DNA of 51,908 bases from Hyphococcus sp. Its GTDB lineage: Bacteria > Pseudomonadota > Alphaproteobacteria > Caulobacterales > Parvularculaceae. A program made the position numbers and the translations under genes. Shown one piece after another: positions 19,320-28,616 of the stretch. The DNA lies in contig JAJFGC010000286.1 in assembly GCA_021776345.1 (NCBI GenBank), forward strand, positions 1 to 51,908, read 5' to 3'. Positions within the stretch are counted from its first letter, which is position 1; each line of letters opens with the position of its first letter. The notes beneath the pieces are model-generated. The model was given only the letters and a program-made list of their open reading frames with translations. It made no database searches and was not told where the DNA came from.

Positions 19320-19407
19320 CGCCCCCTCCGGCCCTGCGGGCCGTCAAAGCCGTGCTTTTGAGCCCCGCTAGCGGGGGGAGTGTCAGCCAAGCTGACGAAG
19401 GGGGCCG
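19320..19407. repeat. Further composite copy of the GCCCCCT...AGGGGGC repeat
   Basis: GCCCCCTCCGGCCC...GAGCCCCGCTAGCGGGGGGAGTGTCAGCCAAGCTGACGAAGGGGGCC. Confidence 0.75.
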
Positions 19408-19421
19408 TTGATACATTATCT

Positions 19422-19470
19422 CCATTCCCTTTTTTGTCATCACCGGGATTGATCGAATTCGTTCAACGGA
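19422..19470. repeat. Dispersed repeat copy 2 (CCATTCCCTTTTTTGTCATCACCGGGATTGATCGAATTCGTTCAACGG)
   Basis: Similar to 18574-18620. Confidence 0.65.
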
Positions 19471-19531
19471 ACCATCGACAAGCCCGGCAATGACACTTTG
19501 AGGTGGTTGGCGCACAGCAGCTATCAATCCC

Positions 19532-19933
19532 TCATACCAATGGCCCGGCCTCTGTGAAGTAGGCGCGCAGCGTGTCCAGGGTCAGCCAATCAACAACAAC
19601 CAGCGCAACAATCCCGAGCGCGCCGCCGAGGACGAACTGGAGGCGGTAGGTTTTTTCGTCCGGTTCGCGAAAGGCGCTAAACGCGATGGTGATGAGGACA
19701 ATGGCGCCGACGATCAGTCCGCCGATTGCGCCGATGCGCGCGGCGTCGAACAATATCAACGCCTCGACGCCGCCATAACCGGCGGTTTGAAACAGCATGA
19801 ACACCGCACCGAAAACGGCGCACATCATTAGGGCGAATATTCCGGTAAAAATCGGATTTGAAAACAGGAACCCCGGCAACGGCCCCAGCCGCTCAACGGC
19901 GATGATCAGCGGTTTTTCTTTGATAGACATCAC
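19532..19933 (-). CDS. Hypothetical integral membrane protein
   Basis: 133 aa, multiple hydrophobic segments. Confidence 0.65.
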   Translation of the reverse strand: MMSIKEKPLIIAVERLGPLPGFLFSNPIFTGIFALMMCAVFGAVFMLFQTAGYGGVEALILFDAARIGAIGGLIVGAIVLITIAFSAFREPDEKTYRLQFVLGGALGIVALVVVDWLTLDTLRAYFTEAGPLV

Positions 19934-20123
19934 GCCTTCCTTTCACATGCCGGATCCCGGCTTCCGCCTGGATGAGCGGGCGACGCGTTTCACCTCGGCG
20001 CCGTCACTTAACGATAGATCAGCCAGCGCAGGTGCGCAAAGATAAGTGGATCTGATTGCCGCCCTCCCTTTGGCCGCATCGATCGGCCATGCTATGCAAT
20101 CACGGGACGCGAAGGGGAAATAG

Positions 20124-20934
20124 ATGAACCGCATTGTAGCGGCGACACTTGTTGTAGCCGGCCTGGCTTTCAACGGTTGCGCGCAAGAAGAACCGGCGAC
20201 AGAAACGCGCCCTGTTGACCTTGCCGGATACGATCTCATCGATCTCACCCATGCCTATGGACCTGAAACGGTCTACTGGCCGAACACGCCCTTGCGGTTT
20301 GAAAAAACAACCATCTTCGAGGGCGCACGCGAGGACGGTAAGTTTTACGCCGCGTTTTTCCTTAGCGATGCCTGAACATGGCGGCACGCATATGGATGCG
20401 CCTTATCATTTCGATGCAGAGGGCGACAAAGCGGATGCGGTGCCGCTTGCAAAATTAATCGCGCCGGCGATTGTGATTGACGTATCGCAAAAGGCGGCTG
20501 TCGATCCGCTTTACCGTCTGGCGCCGGAAGATATTCTCGCCTTCGAGGAACAACATGGGACGATCCCGCCTGGCGCGATCGTTCTTCTCCGCACCGATTG
20601 GTCGACGCGCTGGCCCAATGCGGAGAGCTATCTCGGGGGAACCGATCCGGCAGCTCTCGCCTTTCCCAGCTTTGGCGACGACGCCGCGTCGCTTCTTATT
20701 AGGGAGCGCGGCGCGGCGGCGCTTGGCGTTGATACGGCGTCCACTGATTATGGTCCGTCAGCGGACTTTCCTGTGCATCGCATGATGGGCGAGGCCAATG
20801 CACCCGGCTTCGAAAACCTCGCCAATCTCGACCAACTGCCGGCGACGGGCGCCTACCTTGTCGCCCTGCCAATGAAAATCAAAGGCGGATCCGGCGGGCC
20901 ATTGCGTGCGGTCGCGCTTGTTCCCAAGAAATAA
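20124..20934 (+). pseudogene. Putative cyclase family protein (kynurenine formamidase-like), frame broken at a T5 run
   Basis: ORF 20124..20375 (lipoprotein N-terminus, ...YDLIDLTHAYGPETVYWPNTP...) continues in another frame as FSLAMPEHGGTHMDAPYHFDAEGDKADAVPLAKL... to 20934. Removing one T from 20355-20359 restores one ORF. Confidence 0.85.
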
Positions 20935-21046
20935 ACCGCGCCGCTCGGTGTTTTGACGCCATTGTTGCCCGAGCGCATACTGAGATACAGCGCACAATTG
21001 TTGCGTATTGGAACCGGCACTGCGCTGGGGGCGGAGAGGAAAACCC

Positions 21047-21355
21047 ATGAAAACCATCATGACACTGACAGCAAGCGCATTTGCGCTGAGCGCAACGCTC
21101 GCCCTTGCCGGCGACGGCAGCAAGGGAGACGAAGTGAAAGAGTTACAGGCGGCGCAAAATCAAACGAGTGAATGCGCAGCGGCTTCCGATGACGCATCCG
21201 CAACGCTAAAGACGGCCACACGGGAACGCAAAGAGTCTGGAGAGAAAGGCGGCACCGAAGACATCAATATCGGTGTCGGCGAGTTGCAGGAATGCACGAT
21301 CTCAGAAATGGAAGAAACTGAAAAGCCGAATACGGAAGCTGTACGGAAGAAATAA
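21047..21355 (+). CDS. Small secreted hypothetical protein
   Basis: MKTIMTLTASAFALSATLALAGDG signal peptide followed by a charged region. Confidence 0.65.
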   Translation: MKTIMTLTASAFALSATLALAGDGSKGDEVKELQAAQNQTSECAAASDDASATLKTATRERKESGEKGGTEDINIGVGELQECTISEMEETEKPNTEAVRKK

Positions 21356-21361
21356 GAAATC

Positions 21362-21390
21362 GAAGCGGCCCGATATGGGCCGCTTCTTTT
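21362..21390 (+). terminator. Rho-independent terminator
   Basis: GAAGCGGCCC-GATAT-GGGCCGCTTC followed by TTTT, 6 nt after the stop of the preceding gene. Confidence 0.9.
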
Positions 21391-21826
21391 AGGCCGTCTC
21401 GATTACCTGTACAGTACTGGGGCCCTCGCCGCCGAACAGCGTGGCGAGGCCGCCAATCAGAAGGCCGACCAACGCGCCTTCCACAACGCCCCACCAGGGA
21501 GACGTCATTCCCCAGAACTCACCGCCGGCCATCAGCGGCGCAACGACGTCCCAGGCGATCAAGATAAGGATGAGGTTCATCCAGGCGCCAATCAATGGCC
21601 CCATGAACCACCAAGGCATTTTCAGTTTTAGCATCGGGTGCCATGTGAAGACGCCGGCCATGCCGATAAAGGCGCCGATGGCCGCATACCAGAATAAAAT
21701 CCCGATACGGAGTTTGATGTCATCAATGCCAAATGAAGGCGCCGCGACAAACCCTACAATGCCGAGCAACAAGCCAACGAGTTTGCCGACGGCGATACGA
21801 GTCATAATGGATGGTTTGGAAAACAT
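21389..21826 (-). CDS. Hypothetical integral membrane protein
   Basis: 145 aa, about 4 TM. Confidence 0.7.
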   Translation of the reverse strand: MFSKPSIMTRIAVGKLVGLLLGIVGFVAAPSFGIDDIKLRIGILFWYAAIGAFIGMAGVFTWHPMLKLKMPWWFMGPLIGAWMNLILILIAWDVVAPLMAGGEFWGMTSPWWGVVEGALVGLLIGGLATLFGGEGPSTVQVIETA

Positions 21827-21948
21827 CAGATACGTCTCCTCTCACTATACACTTAATGTAAGAGCGCACGGCTCGCACAGCCATAGGCCGCGACAATTGA
21901 TGCGCTAATGCGAGTGAGACTTTGTATCAGATGCGGCGCTTGTCCGCT

Positions 21949-22155
21949 TTACGCCTTGGCTTCTTGCTCGAGGCGCAGCTTGCGAAGCTTTTCAGACTGT
22001 CGGCGGCGTGCGTCTAGCTCAGCATCGACTTCCGCCAAGGCGGCGGCTTCGGCTTCTTCACGGATCGCCTGACGAGAGGCAGGTGAGTATCCACGGACAG
22101 GCTTTTGAAGGGCATCAGCGCGGTTAGCTGCGAGTTGTGATAATTTTGACATCAA
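21949..22155 (-). CDS. Small charged protein with SEKLRKLRL motif
   Basis: 68 aa; MMSKLSQLAANRADALQKPVRGYSPASRQ...RRQSEKLRKLRLEQEAKA. Related to 18771..19001. Confidence 0.6.
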   Translation of the reverse strand: MMSKLSQLAANRADALQKPVRGYSPASRQAIREEAEAAALAEVDAELDARRRQSEKLRKLRLEQEAKA

Positions 22156-22208
22156 TGATCTCCTTCATTTTTTACGCGGTTACAAAAATCAGCTCCAATT
22201 TCGGCGCA

Positions 22209-22238
22209 TAAAAAGAGCGCCTGTCGAAACAGGCGCTC
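22209..22238 (-). terminator. Rho-independent terminator of the cold-shock gene
   Basis: GAGCGCCTGT-tetraloop-ACAGGCGCTC with T5 on the minus strand. Confidence 0.85.
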
Positions 22239-22259
22239 CCCTTAAGACCTTATTTAGGC

Positions 22260-22463
22260 TCAGCCGACTTTAAGGTTCGTCGCAGATGTCTTGCCGCGAT
22301 CTTCGGTCAGGTCGTAGCTGACTTGCTGACCATCATCGAGCGAACGGATGCCCGCTGTTTCAAGCGCAGTGGCGTGAACGAATACGTCCTTGCCGCCTTC
22401 TTCCGGCGCGATGAAGCCATAACCTTTTTGTGGGTTGTACCATTTAACGGTTCCAGTAGCCAT
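22260..22463 (-). CDS. Cold-shock protein (CspA family)
   Basis: MATGTVKWYNPQKGYGFIAPEEGGKDVFVHATAL; RNP1/RNP2 motifs. Confidence 0.97.
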   Translation of the reverse strand: MATGTVKWYNPQKGYGFIAPEEGGKDVFVHATALETAGIRSLDDGQQVSYDLTEDRGKTSATNLKVG

Positions 22464-22726
22464 TTCAGTCTCCTTTAGACATGGCGTTAAAGGACAAGAT
22501 AAAAACCTGTCCCGGGGAAGCTGCCGATGTAGAGAGGAGTGTAGAAAGCTTGGAATACAGGCCTAATAGACGGCCCTCAATCATTGGAGCAACCGCTATG
22601 TGGGGCTTTTGGCGCGAATTTGCAAGATTTATCTCGAGCCCCTCATAAAACACGGGGTCTGGCAGTCTTGCGCGCGGCCTAAACCACATCATAACCTTCA
22701 GATAATAGACAAAAAGCAGGCTATAT

Positions 22727-23626
22727 ATGGGCTTGGGCGCGCGTGATATGATCAATCTTCTATTCTTGGTTGCGATTGCAGCGGCCTTGATTTTCGCCGG
22801 TTTGATTTTGATGCGGAGCCCGCGCGACGACCGGGTCTGGTCGCCGCCGCTGGCAGAGGTCGCCACCTTCGACGAGACCGGACCTGATCGCTATCGACTG
22901 AACAATGTCCGTGCATTTGAATACGGGCCCGAAGGCGCCCTGCGCAAAGAATGGGAGACGGCCGAGATCAATACCGAGCATTTGCGGGAGATCTGGTTCT
23001 TCGTCGAACCTTTCACCGGCAATCCCCTTTTCGCGCACAGCTTTGTCTCCTTTGTTTTCGAGGACAAGGCCGGCGAGCGCCAGACCTATTCGGTCTCGAT
23101 CGAGGCGCGCAAAGAAGCGGGCGAACCTTACTCGGCAATACACGGGATTATGCGCGCCTATGAGCTGCTTTACGTCTGGTCGACTGAAAAGGACGTCTTA
23201 ACCCGGATCTCGGTCAAGCTCGATCACAAACTATATGCATATAAGATGGACGTCGCGCCGGAACGCGCCGTCGTTCTTTTTGATTATTTTGTGAAGCGGA
23301 CGAATGAACTCGCAGACACCCCACGGTTTTATAATACGCTGCATTCCAACTGCACCAACGAACTCGCCAAAGCCGTGAATGACGCCTACCCCGGCGCCCT
23401 GCCCTGGCATCGGTCCTGGGTGATGACCGGGCGCTCGGCGAAATGGCTGCACAAGCTTGGGTTTGTCGGTGCCGAAGATGAAGCATTCGCCGACATCACC
23501 GCCCGTTCGGATATTCGGCCGCTAGTGAGGGCGCATGCGCTGGTTGAGGCCGGTGACTTTGCCGATTTCTGGCGGCGGGATCTGGATCAGACTGGCGTCG
23601 CCCCAAAGGCCGCGGCGGCGGAATAA
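22727..23626 (+). CDS. DUF4105 (Lnb N-terminal periplasmic domain) protein
   Basis: REIWFFVEPF...FAHSFVSFVFEDK...YNTLHSNCTNELAKAV. Confidence 0.8.
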   Translation: MGLGARDMINLLFLVAIAAALIFAGLILMRSPRDDRVWSPPLAEVATFDETGPDRYRLNNVRAFEYGPEGALRKEWETAEINTEHLREIWFFVEPFTGNPLFAHSFVSFVFEDKAGERQTYSVSIEARKEAGEPYSAIHGIMRAYELLYVWSTEKDVLTRISVKLDHKLYAYKMDVAPERAVVLFDYFVKRTNELADTPRFYNTLHSNCTNELAKAVNDAYPGALPWHRSWVMTGRSAKWLHKLGFVGAEDEAFADITARSDIRPLVRAHALVEAGDFADFWRRDLDQTGVAPKAAAAE

Positions 23627-23703
23627 TTTACCCGAGATGATATCTGCGGCTTATGATATAGTCTCCCTGTTGCGTCTGGCTCATTCCAACAAGGGGGTTT
23701 CCC

Positions 23704-24165
23704 ATGAATAAATTTTTATTGCCGCTGATCGTCGCTGCTTTCGTCGCCTCACCCGCAATCGCACAAGACAGCCCGCAAGCGCTGCTCGATGATTTTGCTG
23801 CGAGCATCGTTGCAGAAGACGCAGACGCCGTCGCCGCGCTCTATACCGACGACGCATTCAGCTACGATCCCGGCGGCTCAGTCTCACAAGGCCCTGACGC
23901 CATTGCCGCCAATTGGGGCGTCTTTTTTGACGGCTTTGACGGGTTTTCCATTACGTTCGACCAACAAGGCGAAATGCATGAAGGCGATGTCGCCGCCGCA
24001 TGGGGCCTATGGACGATGTCTGCAACACCAGTCGGCGGCGGCGAGCTGGTCGTCTGGAAAGGCCGATTTACCGACGTCTCCAAAAAGACCAGGGATGGCT
24101 GGCGGTACCTTGCCGATCACGCCTCGATGCTGGTGACGCAAGCAGCGCCCGAAGCTCACGAATAG
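23704..24165 (+). CDS. NTF2/SnoaL-like (DUF4440-type) secreted protein
   Basis: Signal peptide, then DDFAASIVAEDADAVAALYTDDAFSYDPGGSVSQGPDAI. Confidence 0.8.
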   Translation: MNKFLLPLIVAAFVASPAIAQDSPQALLDDFAASIVAEDADAVAALYTDDAFSYDPGGSVSQGPDAIAANWGVFFDGFDGFSITFDQQGEMHEGDVAAAWGLWTMSATPVGGGELVVWKGRFTDVSKKTRDGWRYLADHASMLVTQAAPEAHE

Positions 24166-24171
24166 CCGGCT

Positions 24172-26037
24172 TTATTTCTCAGCTTCTTCGCGATGGCGGA
24201 AGAAGCTGAGATTGCGCCGCTCGAGGAAGTCGAGATCGTCATCGAGGCTTTGATGCGGGCTGGCGTAAACCAACAACGCTTCCCTATCGACGCCCGGCCT
24301 CGCCTCCAGTAATGCGTCCAGCGCTTCAATGCGCATGCCTTCTTGCTCGGCAAACTTTTTTCCAATGCTGACGGTGTTGCCGGTCTTCAAAATCAATAAG
24401 ACAATAATAATGACAAGCGGCGTCGACATCGGAAATTTGGCGCTCAGCCTGCCGGCTTTTGCAGTCGCCATCAGGACCATCATCATCAAGCCGATCCAAA
24501 AAAAGTTCCCAAAACTGATATAACGGCTTGAGGCGCCTTGCGACGCGCCGAACTCAACGGCGCGGCCAAGCCCGGTCAATATTGCGGCGCCAACGCCATA
24601 GGCCATGATCGCCAGTAATGCGAGCGTCGTCGGGCGGATACGAAACGCTCTCACATTGATGTCCGACCGGCGGATCGCCCAAACAAAAAGAAAGCCGCCC
24701 AGAAAAAAGACAGGCATCGCCAGATCGGTGGTAAATTTTGCAATCGGGCTTGCGATAAATTTTACAAAAAACAACGCATAGATGGGGAGAACAGATCCCG
24801 CGTCAGGCGCGGCGACAATGTCACTGCCATAAGCGCCGTCAGCTGCAAAATTTAATCGCCAATAGGCGACAACGACAGCGATGGAAAAGATCAACCACAC
24901 CGCAATGAAAAGTTTTAACAAGCCGGCATTTCGCCCGTCGCCATTGCGCAGCTGTAACGCCAACAGCAAGGCGCCAAGCGGCAACAAGGTGAGCCCCGTG
25001 GCAAAAGACAGAATGGACGCGGTGGTCGCCATCAACGCCCCAACAAACCGAAGCGTATTAAGGCTGGCGCCAGTCAGAAAATAGATGCTCCAGACGGCGC
25101 CGGCGGTGTTGACGAAAATCGCTACCTGCCATGTCCAAAGAAAATTGATAGCCTGGTCCAGTGAGAACCACATCGCCGCTGCGAGAGCCAATAAAAGCGG
25201 CCTCGTCGATCCTAGATTTTCTCCCGCCGTTCCGCGGATGATAATTTTGGCAAGGCCAATAAAGCCCAGCCCAGCAAACGCAACACTAACCATTCCCTCA
25301 TAGAAATGGTTCATCCCGGTCAATTCGGTCAGGCCATATAAAATAGCATAGGCAGTCGCATGCCAATGAGCGCCATGTAACTCAAACATGCGTTCAAAAC
25401 CGTCAGCACCCTCTTTGATGTCCCCATATAAAAAAACGAAGCTCCACTGATCAAAGAACGGCGCCTTAAAATGAAATAAAGCGACATAAATTGCCGTGAA
25501 CAAGAAAAAGAATATGGGGACGCCATAGGTCAACCCCATCGAACGCACGTCGATTTTGGCTTCAGCCAATGCTCGCCGGTCGCCTTCAGTAGTAAAAACA
25601 AACTTTTTTGAAATCAAAAACATGATCGGCGGCAGGATGACGATAGCTGCGGCGAACGCGATCATATAATGCAGGTTCATCCAGTTGACGATCACCGCAA
25701 AGATCAAGGTGTTGATAGAAAGACCAACCAACGCAGCGATAAAATATTTCGACGCCGTTTCGACATGCGTATTATTTGATCGGAAAGAAAAGTAATAATG
25801 CCCAAGATAAGAAACGCCGAACGCGGTTAAAAACGCGCCGACATTGGCAAGCGTTGGATGAATGCCGACGCCCAGAACCAGGACATTCAGCACCACCCCG
25901 TGGGTAACGGTCGACAAAAACCCGATAGAGGCAAAGCGAAGGAAAGCGCTTGTCGTGGTAGAATCGGAAAACCGGCGCAACAACGATTGATAGCCGCGAG
26001 CGCGCCCATGCACCGGTTCTTGGTTAGTCCCGGTCAT
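24172..26037 (-). CDS. GtrA-family domain fused to a large polytopic membrane domain (putative GT-C-like)
   Basis: N-terminal FLRFASIGFLSTVTHGVVLNVLVL...VSYLGHYYFSFRSN...KKFVF is GtrA; the remaining ~450 aa are multi-TM. Confidence 0.8.
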   Translation of the reverse strand: MTGTNQEPVHGRARGYQSLLRRFSDSTTTSAFLRFASIGFLSTVTHGVVLNVLVLGVGIHPTLANVGAFLTAFGVSYLGHYYFSFRSNNTHVETASKYFIAALVGLSINTLIFAVIVNWMNLHYMIAFAAAIVILPPIMFLISKKFVFTTEGDRRALAEAKIDVRSMGLTYGVPIFFFLFTAIYVALFHFKAPFFDQWSFVFLYGDIKEGADGFERMFELHGAHWHATAYAILYGLTELTGMNHFYEGMVSVAFAGLGFIGLAKIIIRGTAGENLGSTRPLLLALAAAMWFSLDQAINFLWTWQVAIFVNTAGAVWSIYFLTGASLNTLRFVGALMATTASILSFATGLTLLPLGALLLALQLRNGDGRNAGLLKLFIAVWLIFSIAVVVAYWRLNFAADGAYGSDIVAAPDAGSVLPIYALFFVKFIASPIAKFTTDLAMPVFFLGGFLFVWAIRRSDINVRAFRIRPTTLALLAIMAYGVGAAILTGLGRAVEFGASQGASSRYISFGNFFWIGLMMMVLMATAKAGRLSAKFPMSTPLVIIIVLLILKTGNTVSIGKKFAEQEGMRIEALDALLEARPGVDREALLVYASPHQSLDDDLDFLERRNLSFFRHREEAEK

Positions 26038-26956
26038 TTTGGTGGCTTTCGCTGATCAAATAGACAGGCCGTTTTTTAACCTCGTCAAACAAGCTCGCCA
26101 TATACTCGCCCAAAATGCCGATACTGAACAATTGCACACCGCCGAGAAAGAAAATCGCCGTTACGATTGTTGCATAACCGGGAACAACCCGGCCAAAAAT
26201 TGCTGTCTCGGCAATGACATAAAGCGCGTAAAGTATAGACGCGGCTGATATAAAAGCGCCGATGCCGGTCCATAGACGCAGCGGCAAAGAGCTAAACGAA
26301 ATGAACGCCGATCGACCATAACGAAAGAGATTGCGAATCGACCACGAGCTAGCGCCACTGTTGCGTTCTTTTTCCTGATACTGAATTTCTGTTTGATCGA
26401 AACCAATCCAGGAATAAAGTCCTTTCATAAAACGGTTGCGCTCCGGCATGGCGCGAAGCGCATCTAGTGCTTTTGCGCTGAGAATTCGAAAGTCACCGGC
26501 ATTACGCGGGATCTTTGTGTCGGCCAGATGATCCCACAGCCAGTAGTAAAGATTGCTAAGCGCCGACCGCAAACCCGGCCCCTGATTACGGCGATCACGC
26601 ACCGCATAAACCATGTCAAACCCATCATTGAGGCGCGCGACCAATTGCGGGATCAGTTCTGGCGGATGCTGGAGATCGCCATCCATGATAATCGCTGCAT
26701 CGCCGGCAGCTTTATCGATGCCTGCTGTAAGCGCCGCTTCTTTACCAAAATTTCGACTGAACTTGATCGCGAAAATATTTTGATCACGCGAACGGCAGGC
26801 CATAATCTCCCGCCAGGTCCCGTCTTTGCTGCCGTCGTCGATAAAAATCAGTTGATAAGATAGGTCGAGCTGCGAGAGCTGCTGATGCACCGCCTTATAA
26901 AGACGCGCCACATTCGCCTCTTCATTATAAAACGGAACAATGAGCGAAAGCAGCAT
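26024..26956 (-). CDS. Glycosyltransferase family 2, GtrB/DPM1-like
   Basis: LSLIVPFYNEEANVARL, FIDDGSKDGTW, MDGDLQHPPE, C-terminal TM pair. The stop overlaps the next gene's start. Confidence 0.92.
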   Translation of the reverse strand: MLLSLIVPFYNEEANVARLYKAVHQQLSQLDLSYQLIFIDDGSKDGTWREIMACRSRDQNIFAIKFSRNFGKEAALTAGIDKAAGDAAIIMDGDLQHPPELIPQLVARLNDGFDMVYAVRDRRNQGPGLRSALSNLYYWLWDHLADTKIPRNAGDFRILSAKALDALRAMPERNRFMKGLYSWIGFDQTEIQYQEKERNSGASSWSIRNLFRYGRSAFISFSSLPLRLWTGIGAFISAASILYALYVIAETAIFGRVVPGYATIVTAIFFLGGVQLFSIGILGEYMASLFDEVKKRPVYLISESHQNDRD

Positions 26957-27300
26957 AGAAAACTCGTGTCAATTCGGCCGGGCCATCCGCCGAAGGCTGA
27001 TTTTTAGAGTCTATTCTTATTGGGGTGATGCGTTTGTGGGTCAAGCGCCAACCGGTCTCGAAAAACCAACAGTTTGATATAGAGGCTCCACGATTGCATC
27101 TGACAGAATGCTCTCGCCCCACGGCTTTGTCCGATCGACCCGAAAACACAGCGAATCGCCCCTGGCTGATTACTTTTCTAGCAGGAATGTGAATTTTCCA
27201 AGTATCAATTTTGCGTTTCGGCGCCACTTCGGCCTTGCAGGAACGCGCCAATAGCGCGACACTGAACATCCACAAAAATCTTTATGAAGAGGATGCGCCC

Positions 27301-28137
27301 ATGGTCAACCATATGGAACCGCATCACGCTGCAGCGAACGACGCCAGGCCAGCGACGACAAGTATTGTTCCTGACGCCAGCAACATCGTGGTGCGAAAGC
27401 TTACTGTCGATGATATCAAGGAAGCGCTAAGACTCGGTTTTGAAGACTTCAAGGCAAAGCCCAGCCACCTCTTTGTACTCGGCCTTGTCTATCCGTTCGG
27501 CGCTGCATTAGCAGCGGGCGTTGCGCTCGGGCAGGATGTCTTACCTCTCGTCTTTCCGATTGCCGCGGGGCTTGCGTTAATGGGGCCGTTCGCCGCGATC
27601 ATTCTATACGAAATTAGCCGACGCCGAGAGCAAGGACGGGAATTTAGCTGGGGCGATATTGGACAAGTCTTTGAACGCGCATCGAACTGGAATATTACCA
27701 TTTTAATGATTGCATTGACAGCCGCCTTCGGCGTTTGGTTGGTTCTTGCACAGACAATATTTAATGCCACACTCGGCTATGCAGGCTATGTCGAACCGGT
27801 TGAATTTGTTCAGCGCGTACTAACAACACCCGAAGGCTGGACATTAATTGTGATCGGCAACGGCGTTGGTTTTCTGATTGCCGCTGTCGTGCTGGCGACT
27901 AATGTCGTCTCTTTCCCGATGCTGCTTGACCGCAATGTCGGCGCGCCTGCAGCGGTCGCCACGTCTCTACGTGTTACCGCAAAAAATCCGGTGATAGTCG
28001 CCTTATGGGGCCTGACGATCGTGGTTTTGATGGTCGTTGGCGCCCTCTTTTTCCTCGTCGGGCTTGGCGTTGTGGTGCCGGTTCTGGGTCACGCCACATG
28101 GCACCTTTACCGAAAAGCGGTCGACCACTTAGACTAA
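27301..28137 (+). CDS. DUF2189 domain-containing membrane protein
   Basis: VRKLTVDDIKEALRLGFEDFKAKPSHLFVLGLVYPFGA...LMGPFAAIILYEISRRREQG. Confidence 0.92.
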   Translation: MVNHMEPHHAAANDARPATTSIVPDASNIVVRKLTVDDIKEALRLGFEDFKAKPSHLFVLGLVYPFGAALAAGVALGQDVLPLVFPIAAGLALMGPFAAIILYEISRRREQGREFSWGDIGQVFERASNWNITILMIALTAAFGVWLVLAQTIFNATLGYAGYVEPVEFVQRVLTTPEGWTLIVIGNGVGFLIAAVVLATNVVSFPMLLDRNVGAPAAVATSLRVTAKNPVIVALWGLTIVVLMVVGALFFLVGLGVVVPVLGHATWHLYRKAVDHLD

Positions 28138-28511
28138 TGATTAGCGGCAATGGCGGCCAGGCCGCCTTGCAGGAGACCCCAACCAACGCCCCGCACCGCG
28201 ACATCATAAACTGCCGGCGCGGAACCGTTTGGCGCGATAAAGAACCACCAGAACGCCGCATAGCCAGCGACACAAAAGATGAGCCCGACCGCGAGGCCTA
28301 CAATACTTGCAGGAAGCCTCTTCAGTTTTACGGCTTTTAACAATGCATAAGCCACAACAAAGGGCGTAACGCCAGTCATCAGCACAAGTATTATAACTGA
28401 CTGAACATACCCAACGGAAAATTCCGGCGGCGCGGCGACGGAATATTTGTACCATGTGTAAAAGGCGAGGAAAACGCCATAACCCATCAGCGCAACGCGG
28501 CTCAAAGTCAT
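28134..28511 (-). CDS. Hypothetical 4-TM membrane protein (paralog of 35330..35734)
   Basis: 125 aa; YTWYKYSVAAPPEF and VLMTGVTPFVVAYALLKA motifs resemble the second copy. Confidence 0.7.
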   Translation of the reverse strand: MTLSRVALMGYGVFLAFYTWYKYSVAAPPEFSVGYVQSVIILVLMTGVTPFVVAYALLKAVKLKRLPASIVGLAVGLIFCVAGYAAFWWFFIAPNGSAPAVYDVAVRGVGWGLLQGGLAAIAANH

Positions 28512-28616
28512 ATCTCTATCCCTTTATGTCGTCACACAGATTAAACGAAAGAAAGCGTCGTGCAAAATTGGCGCTTTCGGTTCGTCTATGAGCCGGGTCG
28601 GCCCACCGCATAGATG

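Noticed and set aside
17190-19500. Possible CRISPR array in the repeat-rich interval
   Set aside because: Repeats are palindromic, irregularly spaced, variable in length and have no uniform spacers or cas genes.
22464-22726. Thermosensing 5' UTR of the cold-shock gene
   Set aside because: The upstream region is long enough, but I could not identify a supported structure by eye.
24178-24210. 12-bp inverted repeat CTCAGCTTCTTC-N9-GAAGAAGCTGAG at the end of the GtrA-fusion gene
   Set aside because: Strong hairpin but lies in the coding sequence and lacks a U-tract on either strand. Possibly a bidirectional transcription barrier, but not supportable as a terminator.
26925-27275. 116 aa minus-strand ORF between gtrB and the DUF2189 gene
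   Set aside because: No recognisable domain, overlaps the gtrB start and the upstream region of the DUF2189 gene; coding evidence too weak.
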